From positions 1-64,000 of the forward strand of contig NZ_NPJI01000073.1 in NCBI RefSeq assembly GCF_002251435.1: a DNA stretch of 64,000 nt. Reading direction: 5' to 3'. The translations under genes and the position numbers were made by a program. Below, piece by piece: positions 1-8,185 of the stretch. This stretch comes from Prevotella sp. P2-180 (GTDB lineage: Bacteria > Bacteroidota > Bacteroidia > Bacteroidales > Bacteroidaceae). The notes beneath the pieces are model-generated. The model saw nothing but the letters and a program-made list of their open reading frames with translations, had not been told where the DNA came from and did not search any database. Each line of letters opens with the position of its first letter. The stretch's first letter is position 1.

Positions 1-2
1 TA

Positions 3-272
3 TTCGACCGTCTGTTTCAGGTGGCTGAGATAGCCAAGTTCACTCCAGTCGAACTGAAGGAATACGAGGACAGCCTCAAGACCTATCGCGACCTCAAGAA
101 CTCGCTTGACACGGCGGAGGAGAAAGGAGAAGCTAAAGGAGAGGCTAAAGAAAAGAAAGCCACTATCCGTAGGTTGTTGGCTTCCGGCGCATCTGTGGAT
201 ATTATTGCTGTAGCAACAGGTCTTACTCAGGACGAAGTTAAACCCCTAATTGAAGAGATAACAAAAGAATGA
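3..272 (+). CDS. Rpn-family PD-(D/E)XK nuclease/transposase, C-terminal fragment (5' end outside window)
   Basis: The frame is open from the left window edge to a TGA at 270-272, so only the last ~90 residues are seen. The stretch reading FDRLFQVAEIAKFTPVEL, a Lys/Glu-rich linker with repeated GEAKGEAKEK, and a small helix-turn-helix-like tail (VDIIAVATGLTQDEVKPLIE) are typical of the C-terminus of the Rpn/PD-(D/E)XK family transposases common in Bacteroidetes. The nuclease core lies upstream and cannot be judged. GTG at 21 is internal and not a likely start. The gene abuts an integrase remnant on the other strand, which suggests a mobile-DNA scar. Family assignment is by pattern recognition; activity cannot be inferred. 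Confidence 0.7.
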   Translation, partial: FDRLFQVAEIAKFTPVELKEYEDSLKTYRDLKNSLDTAEEKGEAKGEAKEKKATIRRLLASGASVDIIAVATGLTQDEVKPLIEEITKE

Positions 273-276
273 TATC

Positions 277-417
277 CGTCGAGGTCACGCTGCCATGACC
301 CAGCATTTCCTTCACAGCGGAGATGTCGGCTCCTGCCGTGATGGCGAGGGTGGCTGTTGTATGGCGGCTGCTGTGATAGGTGATATGCCATTTCTTTACG
401 TTGTCATTCAATTTCAT
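277..417 (-). pseudogene. Tyrosine recombinase (integrase) C-terminal remnant
   Basis: Reading the minus strand gives WHITYHSSRHTTAT followed by ISAVKEMLGHGSVTSTDI. This is the C-terminal catalytic block of Bacteroidetes phage-type integrases: the HxxR box (H-S-S-R), then the LGH box. Homology stops at TDI, exactly where the catalytic Tyr of the usual T-x-I-Y motif should follow; from there the frame runs antisense through the Rpn gene. There is no N-terminal part: the aminotransferase gene begins its 3' end five bases away. The element is clearly dead and marks an old integration or deletion scar at this locus. Confidence 0.75.
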
Positions 418-421
418 TTGC

Positions 422-1594
422 TTACGAAAGTTGAACTGCCTTACTGAGCCTTTCGAGCGCATCTTGCAGTATGGCACGAGGGGTGGCGATGTTGAGTCGC
501 ATGAAGCCTTCGCCGCCTTTGCCGAACATCTCGCCGTCGTTAAGGGCGAGGCGGGCTTTATTCACAAACAGGTCGTTGAGCAGGCTGTGGTTGAGACCGA
601 GGTCGCGGCAGTCGAGCCAAACAAGGAATGAAGCCTGTGGCCGCCACGGTTTTATTTTCGGCAGATGCTTTGCGCAGTAGTCGATGACGAAGTCGATGTT
701 ACCCTCTATATAGGCGAGCATCTCCTTGCGCCATGCCTCGCCTTCGGGTGTGAACGCCGCCATGGTGGCAATGGGCGAGAAGATGGTAGGCTCATTGAGT
801 TCGTTTGCCTCAAGCCAAGAATAGAATAGGTGGCGGGTTTCGTCGTTTGGAATGATGGAGTAGGAGCTAACGATGCCTGCAATGTTGAACGTCTTCGACG
901 GAGCGCCGAAGGTGATGCTGCACTGTGCCGCTTCCTCGCTGACGGAGGCAAATGGCGTGTGACGGTTGCCGAAGATAGCCATGTCGCAATGTATCTCGTC
1001 GCTTATGACGATGATGCCACGTTGGTGGCAGATGTGTGCAAGGCGTTGCAGCGTCTGCTTGTCCCAGCAGATGCCTGCGGGGTTGTGGGGATTAGAGAGA
1101 ATGAGCATGCGGCATTTCTCGTCGGCTATCTGTTCCAACTGGTCGAAATCCATGGTGTATGTGCCGTCAATCTCTTTCAGCGGGTTGTAGACCACTTCGC
1201 GGCGGTTGCCGAGCGGTGTGAGGCGGAAGGGATGATAGACCGGCGGCTGGATGATGACCTTCTCGTCAGGCTTTACGAAGACGTTGATAGCCATTCCAAT
1301 ACCTTTTACTATGCCAGGGATGAATGTCATCCACTCTTCTTTCACGTTCCATGCGTGGTGGTCGGCAATCCATCCAGCCACCTGCTGCCAATAGCCCTTT
1401 GGCATCATGGTATAGCCGAAGAGAGAGTGGTCGAGGCGTCGGCGCAGTGCGTCGGTTATAAACTGTGGAGTCTCGAAATCCATGTCGGCAACCCATAACG
1501 GCAAAAGGTTAGCATCGCCGTATCGCTCCTGCAGCACGCCGTGTTTGAGGTCGTCGCTGCCAGTGCGGTCTATTATTTTGTCGAAATTGTACAT
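422..1594 (-). CDS. patB: MalY/PatB-type PLP-dependent C-S lyase (cystathionine beta-lyase family aminotransferase)
   Basis: 390 aa, full length for fold-type I MalY/PatB enzymes, which split L-cystathionine or cysteine conjugates into a thiol, pyruvate and ammonia. Visible motifs: LPLWVADMDF near residues 31-40 (family signature), SNPHNPAG at ~167-174, SDEIH at ~198-202 (Asp contacting the PLP ring) and the Schiff-base lysine in APSKTFNIAG (K234). It follows the other PLP-lyase gene by 60 bp on the same strand, so the two probably form a sulfur amino-acid unit read from the promoter near 2870. The 3' end abuts an integrase remnant. The exact substrate (cystathionine, cysteine or a side aminotransferase activity) cannot be told from sequence. 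Confidence 0.85.
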   Translation of the reverse strand: MYNFDKIIDRTGSDDLKHGVLQERYGDANLLPLWVADMDFETPQFITDALRRRLDHSLFGYTMMPKGYWQQVAGWIADHHAWNVKEEWMTFIPGIVKGIGMAINVFVKPDEKVIIQPPVYHPFRLTPLGNRREVVYNPLKEIDGTYTMDFDQLEQIADEKCRMLILSNPHNPAGICWDKQTLQRLAHICHQRGIIVISDEIHCDMAIFGNRHTPFASVSEEAAQCSITFGAPSKTFNIAGIVSSYSIIPNDETRHLFYSWLEANELNEPTIFSPIATMAAFTPEGEAWRKEMLAYIEGNIDFVIDYCAKHLPKIKPWRPQASFLVWLDCRDLGLNHSLLNDLFVNKARLALNDGEMFGKGGEGFMRLNIATPRAILQDALERLSKAVQLS

Positions 1595-1654
1595 AAAGAA
1601 TTAAAAATTAATGTTTCGAATGGGGATATTTTGGGGGAGTTATGACTTCCCAGA

Positions 1655-2830
1655 TTAACCCTCCACACTCCTTACGATATCCTCAATAATATCCTCTGCA
1701 TCCTCCAGCCCTATGGAGAGTCGTATGGTAGTGTCGAGCACGTCCATTTTCTGTCTTTGCCGAGGGGTGAAGTTGCCGAAGATGGTGCTGGCGGGATGAA
1801 TGGCGAGCGTCTTGTTGTCGAAGAGGTTTGTGGCGCGTCTCACTACTTGCAGGCGGTTGATGAAGTCGAAGCAAGCCTCCTGGCTATCCAGGTCGATGGT
1901 GAGCATGGCACCCGATGTTTTGCCAAACTGTCGGCGTGAGAGTTCGTAGAACGGGTTGTCTTCCAGTCCGATGTAGTTGACCCTTTTAATTTGTTCAACA
2001 TCTTTTAAGGCTTGTGCCACCCGTAGAGCGTTGTCAGCCTGCACCCGATAGCGTGCGTCGAGCGTCTCGAGTCCGAGATTCTGCATATAGGCCACGTGAG
2101 GAGTCATATAAGCCCCGAGGTTCATGAGAAGTTCCTTTCTCATGCGGTCGGTGAAGTTAGGAGTCGTTCCGTAGTCGATAACGAGCCCGCCTATTGATGT
2201 AGCCCCTCCGGAGAGATATTTTGTAGACGACACCACCTCGATGTCGACGCCTAAGCTATGGGCGTCGAACTGTGTGAAAGGAATCATAGTAGTGTCAGCC
2301 ACGAGAGGTATTCCCTTTTTATGGGCAATCTCAGCCAGGGCAGCTATGTCCGCCACCTCCATTTGAGGGTTGGTAATGATTTCCATGAAAATGCATGCGG
2401 TGTCATTGTCTATGGCATTCTCCACCTCCTTCAGGTTAGTGAGGTCGGTCAAATGAGGCTTTACTCCAAACCTCATCATAGTGCCAGCTATGAGGGAGTA
2501 GGTGTTGCCAAAGAGGTGTCGTGAGGTGACGATGTTTTTCCCGGCAGCAGTGAGGCATATCAGGGTGTTGCTGATGGCCGCCATGCCAGAGCTTACTGCT
2601 ATTACCCCATGAGCGTTGCACATGGCCTTTACTTTATTTTCGAAATATGTAACGGTAGGGTTGGTCACTCTAGAGTAGTCGGGGGCGTCAGTCTTTCCGC
2701 AAAAGGCATCAGCCATTTCAGTGGCGTTGTCGAACTCGTATGCCGCAGTGTGATATACGGGCATGGCAAGCGAGCCGTAAGCGTCTTTGGTTTGGAAGCG
2801 ACTATGAATTGCCTGTGTTTGTTTCTTCAT
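1655..2830 (-). CDS. Cys/Met-metabolism PLP-dependent enzyme (methionine gamma-lyase / O-acetylhomoserine sulfhydrylase type)
   Basis: 391 aa, the usual length for the Cys/Met_Meta_PP family. Seen: the cofactor-phosphate region YSRVTNPT (residues ~52-59), [11 protein letters not shown] (~80-90), the VADTTMI stretch (~177-183) containing the ring-stacking Asp, and the PLP lysine in [15 protein letters not shown] (K204). Members are gamma-lyases, cystathionine synthases/lyases or homoserine sulfhydrylases; the sequence does not settle which. The family-typical VDNTF is here VADTT, a small deviation. It is the first gene of a minus-strand unit with patB and has a good promoter about 40 bases upstream of its ATG. 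Confidence 0.85.
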   Translation of the reverse strand: MKKQTQAIHSRFQTKDAYGSLAMPVYHTAAYEFDNATEMADAFCGKTDAPDYSRVTNPTVTYFENKVKAMCNAHGVIAVSSGMAAISNTLICLTAAGKNIVTSRHLFGNTYSLIAGTMMRFGVKPHLTDLTNLKEVENAIDNDTACIFMEIITNPQMEVADIAALAEIAHKKGIPLVADTTMIPFTQFDAHSLGVDIEVVSSTKYLSGGATSIGGLVIDYGTTPNFTDRMRKELLMNLGAYMTPHVAYMQNLGLETLDARYRVQADNALRVAQALKDVEQIKRVNYIGLEDNPFYELSRRQFGKTSGAMLTIDLDSQEACFDFINRLQVVRRATNLFDNKTLAIHPASTIFGNFTPRQRQKMDVLDTTIRLSIGLEDAEDIIEDIVRSVEG

Positions 2831-2867
2831 TTATGTTTCTATTATCTTTTGTTTGTTGTATTTTTGT

Positions 2868-2876
2868 GCAAAATTA
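2868..2876 (-). promoter_or_regulatory. Promoter -7 element for the PLP-lyase/patB unit
   Basis: On the minus strand this reads TAATTTTGC, a full match to the Bacteroidetes -7 consensus TAnnTTTG, 38 bases upstream of the ATG at 2830. A clear TTTG -33 element at the right distance is not obvious. Confidence 0.6.
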
Positions 2877-2968
2877 CTGCAAAGGTTTTAATTATCCAAA
2901 TTATTACCCTGATTATTTACACATTATTATATAATATAAGGTTTGAAATACCATATTTGTGGTATGTA

Positions 2969-3124
2969 AAGTATGATATACTTTTGAAAGACGTGGGTGT
3001 TGAGGGGCAGGAGAAAATACGCCAAGGTAAAGTTCTCATAATCGGCGCAGGTGGTCTTGGCGCTCCTGTCGCCCTCTATCTCGCTGCAGCCGGAGTGGGT
3101 ACCATAGGTATATCCCCATCGTAA
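2969..3124 (+). pseudogene. Truncated ThiF/MoeB/HesA-family gene
   Basis: The plus strand encodes [17 protein letters not shown], then [18 protein letters not shown] and [10 protein letters not shown], i.e. the N-terminus and nucleotide-binding GxGGLG loop of E1-like adenylyltransferases (MoeB/ThiF). After IGI, where family members continue with the VDxD adenylate-binding stretch, the frame ends in SPS and a stop. Only ~51 of the expected ~240 residues remain, and no in-frame ATG precedes the homology. The break coincides with an intrinsic-terminator hairpin. It is best read as a remnant left by deletion or element insertion. Confidence 0.75.
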
Positions 3125-3147
3125 CTGAGAAGCTATGATGGGGTTTT
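3114..3147 (+). terminator. Intrinsic terminator overlapping the end of the thiF/moeB remnant
   Basis: Arms CCCCATC (3114-3120) and GATGGGG (3137-3143) form a perfect 7-bp stem followed by TTTT. It overlaps the last codons of the remnant. Confidence 0.6.
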
Positions 3148-3199
3148 GTGTTTAAAATCATTAAATAATGTAGGTTATATGGAAAAAAATCCAATAAAA

Positions 3200-3232
3200 T
3201 TTGGAGGTTTATAGAAAAACCATTACCTTTGC
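3200..3232 (+). promoter_or_regulatory. sigma-ABfr promoter of a candidate small RNA
   Basis: TTTG at 3200-3203, 20 bases, then TACCTTTGC at 3224-3232: a perfect match to the Bacteroidetes promoter consensus. No protein-coding gene follows on this strand before the convergent radical SAM gene, so the promoter must serve a short noncoding transcript. Confidence 0.75.
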
Positions 3233-3237
3233 ACTCG

Positions 3238-3340
3238 ATTTTATATGATTAATTTTTCAACATAGGATAATGTATGTTTTGGCCAGTTGAACGCCCAAAC
3301 TGTCGTGAGACACTTTGTAGCTTGTCAACTGGCTTTTTTT
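3238..3340 (+). ncRNA. Candidate intergenic small RNA (~100 nt) ending in an intrinsic terminator
   Basis: Starts a few bases after a consensus promoter and ends in GCCAGTTGA (3282-3290) paired with TCAACTGGC (3325-3333) followed by seven T. Inside the terminal loop is a second hairpin, TGTC-GTGA-GACA (3301-3312), extended by AAA/TTT across a C-C mismatch. The only ORF is six codons (MYVLAS, ATG at 3271), whose stop lies in the terminator stem. I do not recognise an Rfam family; it seems short for 6S or the Bacteroidales-1 RNA. The start site is inferred from promoter geometry. Confidence 0.6.
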
Positions 3341-3372
3341 GTGTCCTTACGTCAAGTCCTCATTTCTCTTTT

Positions 3373-4149
3373 TTAGTATGATGCGGTGCATGGAATGCCA
3401 GCTGCCGTAACCTTGTCGCGAATGGAGTCGAGCTCTTCGTGGGTGGCTTTGAGAAGACCGTGGGCGGGAGTCTCGCGGTCGATGGTGTATACCATCACTT
3501 CCATTGGCTTTATTCTCTTCACGGCTTCGAGCCATGGAGCGACATATAGGTCGCCGGTGTTGTCGACATTAAAGCCGTTGATGTCTCCTTTCATAAACAT
3601 AGTCTGGATGATGACATGTCCGTTAAAGGCTTTCAGGTGTTCTATCACCTCTTCCACATTGTAGTGGCCTGTAGGTCTGTCCACCTTATTTATATATATA
3701 GGGTCGATGGTGTCGAGCTTGAGAATATTGTTGTCCACTCTCATAAGTGCGTTGTGTACGCTTTTTCTTCCGCAGAAAGTGGCGTTGCTGAGCACCGACA
3801 CCTTGGCATCCGGACAATATTTGTTTCTGAGCCGTATGGTATCGTCTATGATTTCAGCAAAGTGAGGGTGGGATGTAGGTTCGCCATTGCCGGCAAAGGT
3901 GAGCACGTCGGGATGAACATCGTCGTTGTGCATTTCCACGAGTTTTTTTTCCAATGCAGTAGCCACTTCCTCCCTAGTAGGCATCTTTTGTTTTGGCCTG
4001 TGATCGGCATTAAAACCGCATTCGCAGTATATGCAGTCGAAAGAACACACTTTTCCATCGGCAGGCAGAAGGTTTATGCCCAGTGAGATGCCAAGACGCC
4101 TGCTGTGTATCGGACCGAATATAGGTGAAGGATAAATAACAGTACTCAT
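3373..4149 (-). CDS. Radical SAM protein (COG0731-like, possible activating or tRNA-modifying enzyme)
   Basis: 258 aa from the ATG at 4149. CSFDCIYC (Cys35, 39, 42) is the CxxxCxxC motif binding the 4Fe-4S cluster that cleaves S-adenosylmethionine; FAGNGEPTSHP matches the GGE-type SAM-binding strand, and VSVLSNATF follows as in the COG0731/TYW1-like branch. A longer reading frame reaches 4257, but the promoter (TACCTTTGC on the minus strand at 4222-4230) lies inside that extension, so 4149 is preferred. The ~70-base leader holds a hairpin with a T tract. Codons at 3680-3703 contain a 24-bp sequence repeated in an AGCS gene. Substrate unknown. Confidence 0.8.
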   Translation of the reverse strand: MSTVIYPSPIFGPIHSRRLGISLGINLLPADGKVCSFDCIYCECGFNADHRPKQKMPTREEVATALEKKLVEMHNDDVHPDVLTFAGNGEPTSHPHFAEIIDDTIRLRNKYCPDAKVSVLSNATFCGRKSVHNALMRVDNNILKLDTIDPIYINKVDRPTGHYNVEEVIEHLKAFNGHVIIQTMFMKGDINGFNVDNTGDLYVAPWLEAVKRIKPMEVMVYTIDRETPAHGLLKATHEELDSIRDKVTAAGIPCTASY

Positions 4150-4179
4150 TCTAATTATCGATTTATTATTGTTGAACAT

Positions 4180-4208
4180 AAAAAAACAAGCTACATTTCC
4201 GATGTAGC
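4180..4208 (-). promoter_or_regulatory. Leader hairpin with T tract (possible attenuator) before the radical SAM gene
   Basis: On the minus strand GCTACAT and ATGTAGC pair around a 5-base loop (4208-4190), followed by TTG and seven T's, all between the promoter and the start codon. On the plus strand the same hairpin is followed, after five bases, by another T run, so it could stop transcription both ways. Confidence 0.5.
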
Positions 4209-4221
4209 CTCTAATTTTTTT

Positions 4222-4230
4222 GCAAAGGTA
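4222..4230 (-). promoter_or_regulatory. Promoter -7 element of the radical SAM gene
   Basis: Minus strand TACCTTTGC, perfect consensus, about 70 bases upstream of the ATG at 4149. It sits back to back with the ftsX promoter. Confidence 0.65.
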
Positions 4231-4250
4231 ACAAAAAAAACATAAATTGT

Positions 4251-4282
4251 TTTGCAATATCTTTTTTTTCCATTAACTTTGC
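4251..4282 (+). promoter_or_regulatory. Promoter of the ftsX-uppP-truB-queA-folK unit
   Basis: TTTG at 4251-4254, 19 bases, TAACTTTGC at 4274-4282: full consensus. It places the transcript start near 4288 and favours the ATG at 4324 for ftsX. Confidence 0.75.
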
Positions 4283-4323
4283 ACGGATTTTTAATAAATT
4301 AGGTGTATTACATCATAAAACGA

Positions 4324-5202
4324 ATGGCAAAAAGACGTAAAATAGCTCACAGACGACATGGCATGCAGGTGTTGACGCTCTGCATCAGTACAACCATGGT
4401 GCTCGTACTTTTAGGCTTGGTGGTGTTCTCTGTGCTTCTTGCGCGTAATCTCTCAGAATACGTAAAAGAAAACCTTACTGTCACAGTGATGTTACGCGAT
4501 AACATTACAGACAAGGATGCACGTAAGCTATGCACCACCTTGCGCAAGCGTCCTTACTCGCGCAACATCGACTATATCAGCAAGGAACAAGCTCAAAAGG
4601 AACAATCGGAGGCCATGGGCTCAGACCCGTCGGAGTTTCTTGGGTTTAACCCCTTTACTGCCACGCTTGAAGTGCGTCTGAAGGCCGACTACGTAAACCG
4701 CGACTCTCTTGGAAGGATAGGAAAGGAACTGAAAAAGATACCAATGGTGAGCGATGTGGCATACCAGGAAGACCTGATGAACAAGGTGAACAGTAATATA
4801 CAGAAGATAAACATCATACTGCTTGTGCTCGCTGTATTGCTCTCGTGTGTGTCGTTCTCGCTGATTAACAATACCGTAAGGCTGAGCATATACTCACGGC
4901 GCTTCAGCATCCACACGATGAAACTCGTAGGAGCGTCATGGGGCTTCATAAGGCGCCCGTTTGTCCGCAACATGATGGTGGTGGGACTGATAGCCGCCAT
5001 GATGGCATGTGGAGCTTTGGGAGGAGGAGTGTATTGGCTTGCTACGTTTGAACCAGGAGTGATGAACGTGATAACCTGGATTGACCTTGCTGTCGTAGGT
5101 GCGTCGGTGGTGTTCTTCGGATTGGTAATCACAGCCTTATGCTCCTATTTCTCCGTCAACCGCTACCTGAAGATGACCGCGGGGGAGCTATATAAAATAT
5201 AA
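4324..5202 (+). CDS. ftsX: Cell-division ABC-type permease FtsX
   Basis: 292 aa from the ATG at 4324 (a GTG at 4303 is also in frame). FtsX works with the ATPase FtsE to activate septal murein hydrolases. Topology fits the family: a cytoplasmic Lys/Arg-rich N-terminus, TM1 (TTMVLVLLGLVVFSVLL), an extracytoplasmic domain of ~120 residues, and three C-terminal TM helices. The signature IYSRRFSIHTMKLVGAS precedes TM3, as in FtsX proteins. No ftsE is adjacent in this window. First gene of a tight plus-strand run that continues with the DUF3098 protein and uppP. Confidence 0.9.
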   Translation: MAKRRKIAHRRHGMQVLTLCISTTMVLVLLGLVVFSVLLARNLSEYVKENLTVTVMLRDNITDKDARKLCTTLRKRPYSRNIDYISKEQAQKEQSEAMGSDPSEFLGFNPFTATLEVRLKADYVNRDSLGRIGKELKKIPMVSDVAYQEDLMNKVNSNIQKINIILLVLAVLLSCVSFSLINNTVRLSIYSRRFSIHTMKLVGASWGFIRRPFVRNMMVVGLIAAMMACGALGGGVYWLATFEPGVMNVITWIDLAVVGASVVFFGLVITALCSYFSVNRYLKMTAGELYKI

Positions 5203-5218
5203 AACTCAAAATAATATA

Positions 5219-5440
5219 ATGGATAAGAAAAATTTTGCTTTTGACCGTATGAACTACATATTGCTTGCCATTGGCATGGCAATAGTAATTCTGGGCTTTA
5301 TTCTCATGAGTGGTTCTGGCTCTACAGAATCGTCCTATGACCCAGACATCTTCAGTGCAAGAAGAATAAAACTCGCACCTGTCGTCTGCCTCGTGGGGTT
5401 TGTGTCGATGATTTATGCGGTAATAAGAAAACCAAAATAA
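5219..5440 (+). CDS. DUF3098 small inner-membrane protein
   Basis: 73 aa with two predicted TM helices ([20 protein letters not shown] and [18 protein letters not shown]) separated by a short loop containing [10 protein letters not shown], the conserved DUF3098 signature. Function is unknown. In Bacteroidetes it is characteristically placed between ftsX and uppP, as here (16 bp after ftsX, 1 bp before uppP), which suggests a role in envelope growth or division. The call rests on the motif and synteny. Confidence 0.85.
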   Translation: MDKKNFAFDRMNYILLAIGMAIVILGFILMSGSGSTESSYDPDIFSARRIKLAPVVCLVGFVSMIYAVIRKPK

Positions 5441-5441
5441 T

Positions 5442-6233
5442 ATGGATTGGATAGAAGCGTTAATATTGGGATTGGTCCAGGGACTTACAGAGTATCTGCC
5501 TGTAAGTAGCAGCGGACACCTCGCCATCGGGTCGTACCTCTTTGGCATAGAAGGAGAAGAAAACCTCGCCTTTACCGTGGCTGTGCATGTTGCCACAGTC
5601 TTGAGCACTCTCGTAATACTTTGGAAGGAAATAGACTGGATTTTCAGAGGGCTTTTCAAATGCGAAATGAATGCCGAGACAAAATATGTGTTGAACATCG
5701 TGGTTTCCATGATACCTGTTGGCATCGTAGGTGTGTTCTTTAAGGATTATGTTGAAGAAGTGTTCGGTTCGGGATTGGTGATTGTGGGATGTATGTTGCT
5801 CCTCACAGCCGCTCTTCTAACATTCTCCTATATAGCCAAACCACGGAAAAAGGAGAATATCAGTCTTCGTGACGCATTCATCATCGGACTTGCCCAAGCA
5901 TGTGCCGTAATGCCCGGACTATCGCGCTCGGGAAGCACAATAGCCACAGGACTGTTGCTGGGAAATAAAAAGGAATCGTTGGCACAGTTCTCGTTCCTCA
6001 TGGTCATTCCGCCCATATTGGGTGAAGCACTGCTCGACGTAGTGAAGGGACTCAAGGGCGAGGAGGCCTTTGGAGGCATTGACATGATGCCGCTGGCAAT
6101 AGGATTCATTGCCGCCTTCGTATCGGGTTGCATAGCATGTAAATGGATGATTAATATCGTGAAGAAAGGAAAACTCATCTATTTCGGCATCTATTGCGCC
6201 ATAGCTGGTGTGCTAACCTTGATACTCAGTTAA
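5442..6233 (+). CDS. uppP: Undecaprenyl-diphosphatase UppP/BacA
   Basis: 263 aa polytopic membrane protein that dephosphorylates undecaprenyl pyrophosphate to recycle the lipid carrier for peptidoglycan and O-antigen. Both catalytic signatures are intact: [11 protein letters not shown] at residues 17-27 and PGLSRSGST at 158-166. Starts one base after the DUF3098 stop, so the two are co-translated. The family can confer bacitracin tolerance. Confidence 0.95.
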   Translation: MDWIEALILGLVQGLTEYLPVSSSGHLAIGSYLFGIEGEENLAFTVAVHVATVLSTLVILWKEIDWIFRGLFKCEMNAETKYVLNIVVSMIPVGIVGVFFKDYVEEVFGSGLVIVGCMLLLTAALLTFSYIAKPRKKENISLRDAFIIGLAQACAVMPGLSRSGSTIATGLLLGNKKESLAQFSFLMVIPPILGEALLDVVKGLKGEEAFGGIDMMPLAIGFIAAFVSGCIACKWMINIVKKGKLIYFGIYCAIAGVLTLILS

Positions 6234-6260
6234 ACAACAGTACATTTTTTGTAATATAGG

Positions 6261-6998
6261 ATGAACTTCGTAGAAGGAGAAATTTTATATCTAAACAAAC
6301 CATATCGCATGTCGAGCTTCGGGGCATTGGCACGCGTGCGCTACCTCATATCACAAAAAGTAGGGGTGAAAAGAGTGAAAACAGGACATGCCGGCACACT
6401 CGACCCATTGGCCACCGGAGTGCTGATATTATGCACAGGCCGCAAGACAAAGGAGATAGAGCGGCTGCAATATCACACCAAGGAATATACAGCCACACTG
6501 CAGCTGGGAGCCACTACTGCAAGCTATGACATGGAGCATGAGGTGAACGCAACATTCCCCACGGAGCATATCACAAGGGAACTGATAGAGCAGACCCTTC
6601 CTCGATTCATCGGAGAAATCCAACAGGTGCCGCCAGCTTACTCGGCATGCAAGGTGGACGGACACAGAGCCTACAAGCTAATGAGAAAAGGGGCTGAAGT
6701 GGAACTAAAGCCGAAGACACTGCAGATAGACCACCTGGAAATGACTTCCTTCGATCCAGAGACAATGCAGATGAGCATTAGGGTGGTTTGCGGAAAAGGA
6801 ACTTACATAAGGGCCCTGGCGCGCGACATAGGAGAGGCACTTGGCAGTGGGGCGTATCTTACAGCATTGTGTAGGACAAGGCTGGGAGATGTCAGAATAG
6901 AAGACTGCATAACACTCGACGATTTTCCACAATGGCTAGAACAACAAGACATAGAAACAGCCGTTAAACTTGATAACAAAAATTACAAATCTATATGA
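6261..6998 (+). CDS. truB: tRNA pseudouridine(55) synthase TruB
   Basis: 245 aa. Converts U55 of the tRNA T-loop to pseudouridine. The catalytic motif is [12 protein letters not shown] with nucleophile Asp48; the RNA-contacting segment [14 protein letters not shown] and the [11 protein letters not shown] stretch are present. Length is typical of Bacteroidetes TruB (no full C-terminal PUA domain). The stop overlaps the queA start by 4 bp, coupling two tRNA-modification genes. Confidence 0.95.
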   Translation: MNFVEGEILYLNKPYRMSSFGALARVRYLISQKVGVKRVKTGHAGTLDPLATGVLILCTGRKTKEIERLQYHTKEYTATLQLGATTASYDMEHEVNATFPTEHITRELIEQTLPRFIGEIQQVPPAYSACKVDGHRAYKLMRKGAEVELKPKTLQIDHLEMTSFDPETMQMSIRVVCGKGTYIRALARDIGEALGSGAYLTALCRTRLGDVRIEDCITLDDFPQWLEQQDIETAVKLDNKNYKSI

Positions 6999-8185
6999 AA
7001 CTGTCACAATTCAAATTCAGACTGCCTGAAAGCCAAGTCGCTTTAGAACCTCCTTGCATTGAGTTTAAGGACGACGATGACAACGTGGTGGAAAAAATAT
7101 ACCACCGCGACGAGTGCCGATTGATGGTCATACATCGGAAAAGCCAGAAAATTGACTTATACAAGGTGGACAGTGATGGAGATGAAATCATTGAAAAGGT
7201 AAGAGACGAGCGTGGAAAGGTGGTTGACGAGCATCCTGTGTATATGACTTTCCGTGACGTGGTAAACTATTTCGACGAAGGAGACGTATTCGTGTTTAAC
7301 GATACAAAGGTGTTTCCAGCACGACTTTACGGAACGAAAGAAAAAACAGATGCAAAGATTGAGGTCTTCCTGCTTCGTGAACTTAACGAAGAACAGAGAC
7401 TTTGGGACGTGCTCGTGGAACCGGCAAGAAAGATAAGAATAGGCAATAAGCTATTTTTCGAGGACGACGGACCTATGGTGGCCGAAGTAATAGACAATAC
7501 AACAAGCCGTGGACGAACCTTGCGCTTCCTCTACGACTGTCCTCATGACGAGTTTAAGGCAGAACTGTTCGGACTGGGAGAGGCTCCACTGCCAAGATAC
7601 ATCATAGACAGACGCGAGGCTACTGCCGACGACATGGAGAACTTCCAGACCATATACGCTAAAAACGAAGGGGCTGTAACAGCACCCACTTCAGGACTGC
7701 ATTTCAGTCGTGAGGTGATGAAAATAATGGAAATAAGAGGCATCCATAAGGCTTTCATTACTGCACATTGCGGCCTTGGCAGCTTTGAACCCATTGAAGT
7801 TGAAGACCTTACAAAGCACAAGATGAATTCGGAACAGATCGTCATCGGGCGTGAGGCTTGCGATATCGTAAACAATGCCAAGGCTGAAGGCCACAGGGTG
7901 TGTGTGGTGGGAATAACAACGGCAAGAGCTACAGAGACAGCTGTGAGCACAGACGGACAACTGAAGGAATATGAGGGATGGACAAACAAATTCATATTCC
8001 CGCCTTATGACTATGGCTTGGCAAACAGCATGATAGTAAACTTCTATCACCCAGAGTCGACTATGCTCATGGCAACAGCTGCCTTCGGAGGCTACGACCT
8101 CGTGATGGAAGCTTATCACACCGCCTTGAAGCATGGGTTCAAGTTCGGATGCTATGGCGACGCAATGCTTATTCTCGACGACTGA
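6995..8185 (+). CDS. queA: S-adenosylmethionine:tRNA ribosyltransferase-isomerase QueA
   Basis: 396 aa. QueA transfers and isomerises the ribosyl part of SAM to 7-aminomethyl-7-deazaguanine tRNA, giving epoxyqueuosine. Seen: [17 protein letters not shown], the LPRYI stretch, and the strongly conserved [15 protein letters not shown] and [20 protein letters not shown] segments. It is about 40 residues longer than E. coli QueA because of an acidic N-terminal insertion (near residues 23-70), common in Bacteroidetes homologues. Overlaps truB by 4 bp and folK by 1 bp. Confidence 0.95.
   Translation: MKLSQFKFRLPESQVALEPPCIEFKDDDDNVVEKIYHRDECRLMVIHRKSQKIDLYKVDSDGDEIIEKVRDERGKVVDEHPVYMTFRDVVNYFDEGDVFVFNDTKVFPARLYGTKEKTDAKIEVFLLRELNEEQRLWDVLVEPARKIRIGNKLFFEDDGPMVAEVIDNTTSRGRTLRFLYDCPHDEFKAELFGLGEAPLPRYIIDRREATADDMENFQTIYAKNEGAVTAPTSGLHFSREVMKIMEIRGIHKAFITAHCGLGSFEPIEVEDLTKHKMNSEQIVIGREACDIVNNAKAEGHRVCVVGITTARATETAVSTDGQLKEYEGWTNKFIFPPYDYGLANSMIVNFYHPESTMLMATAAFGGYDLVMEAYHTALKHGFKFGCYGDAMLILDD

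Noticed and set aside
830..1498. 222-aa plus-strand ORF antisense to patB
   Set aside because: Shadow frame of a well-supported aminotransferase gene; no domain signature.
2609..2968. Upstream part of the 171-aa plus-strand ORF that includes the ThiF/MoeB fragment
   Set aside because: It is antisense to the PLP-lyase gene and its promoter; only the last 51 codons show homology.
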